From contig CANTUQ010000081.1 of the NCBI GenBank assembly GCA_947683425.1, forward strand, positions 6,630,501-6,694,500: a stretch of 64,000 nt of DNA, read 5' to 3'. This document shows positions 63,606-64,000 of the stretch, in pieces. The DNA comes from Excoecaria cochinchinensis (Eukaryota; Streptophyta; Magnoliopsida; Malpighiales; Euphorbiaceae). Under the pieces are notes generated by a model. The model did not search any database and was not told where the DNA came from. It saw only the letters and a program-made list of their open reading frames with translations. The translations under genes were made by a program, and so were the position numbers. Every line of letters starts with the position of its first letter. Position 1 is the stretch's first letter.

Positions 63606-64000
63606 TCACATTTGGAGGATCCTCCTGATCACAGGCCCTCACTGCATAAGTACGGCTTGCTGCTCAGCCCTGTCCTTGAGATGGTGGTGGAGGTCTAGCA
63701 GATGTATGGGAGGCCGTCCCCCTGCCTTGCCCTCTGGGTGCTGATGATCCTGCTTTAGGTGCTGGGACATTAATACCGGTCGATTTTTTTTGACTGTGTG
63801 TCGGTGCTACTGATCCCCTACTCTGGGATGGTGGTGGCCGTTGAGACCTCTTACTCTGGCAACCGGCTCCACTAGACTAGTCCGGTTCCCTTTTCTGTTG
63901 GAACCGTGCCTATCTCTCTGCCTCATCCATCTTGGATGTCTCCACCTTAATACATGTAGCTACTAGAGATCTCAAGTTTGGATTATTCTATCCACTAATT
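63606..64000 (-). pseudogene. Gag C terminus of element L (partial, broken)
   Basis: Minus-strand readings rich in Pro, Ser, Gln and Arg (R-P-P-P-S-Q-S-R-G-S, P-R-G-Q-G-R-G) form the linker between Gag and protease. R-F-Q-Q-K-R-E near 63900 recalls the segment before the zinc knuckle. TGA at 63664-63666 and TAG at 63910-63912 interrupt the reading. The zinc knuckle itself is not evident, and the capsid part lies beyond the right edge. Confidence 0.65.

Overview
The window reads as a repeat-packed intergenic stretch of a large flowering-plant genome, probably a eudicot. I find no host gene, tRNA or rRNA. Nearly every base falls in long terminal repeats (LTRs) or internal parts of Ty3/gypsy retrotransposons. 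The evidence is TG...CA ends, perfect 5-bp target-site duplications (TSDs), primer-binding sites (PBSs) for initiator tRNA-Met and tRNA-Arg, polypurine tracts (PPTs), degraded gag, and one broken pol. The species cannot be told from the sequence.

Layout. 1-16097: element A (minus strand), a tandem LTR-internal-LTR-internal array that continues past the left edge. Its right LTR is split by solo LTR E2 (6914-13899), which is itself split by Tat-type solo LTR E3 (7001-9690). 16098-17938 and 17939-19854: two Tat-type LTR fragments in opposite orientation. 19855-21291 plus 38751-38882: one LTR (H), split by a 17.5-kb composite at 21292-38745. The composite has three LTRs and two non-coding internal regions inside a single TSD. 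38883-39773: unassigned sequence with a GT microsatellite. 39774-44949: element E4, a deletion derivative. 44993-49245: LTR F. 49246-51921: solo LTR J. 51927-53663: Tat-type fragment G. 53664-about 57235: LTR K. 57421-60632: 3' LTR of element L (minus), followed by its broken pol and gag end up to the right edge.

Two groups dominate. Tekay/Del-like elements have 3-4 kb LTRs beginning TGTAA or TGTCA and an initiator-Met PBS. Tat/Ogre-like elements have LTRs beginning TGTAGACACCGGG or close variants and a tRNA-Arg PBS. The only substantial protein-coding remnant is in L: protease, reverse transcriptase, RNase H and integrase. It is disabled by frameshifts, stops, an integrase deletion and an altered catalytic Asp in the reverse transcriptase.

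The most interesting signal lies in the LTRs themselves. Different families share a modular order: in some a TATA box, then a leader ending in a consensus 5' splice site, a palindromic block 1.1-1.4 kb in, a GGCATGCC block, and a CTAAGC...GCTTAG hairpin about 350-480 bp before the LTR end. Two separate tandem LTR arrays in one window are also unusual.
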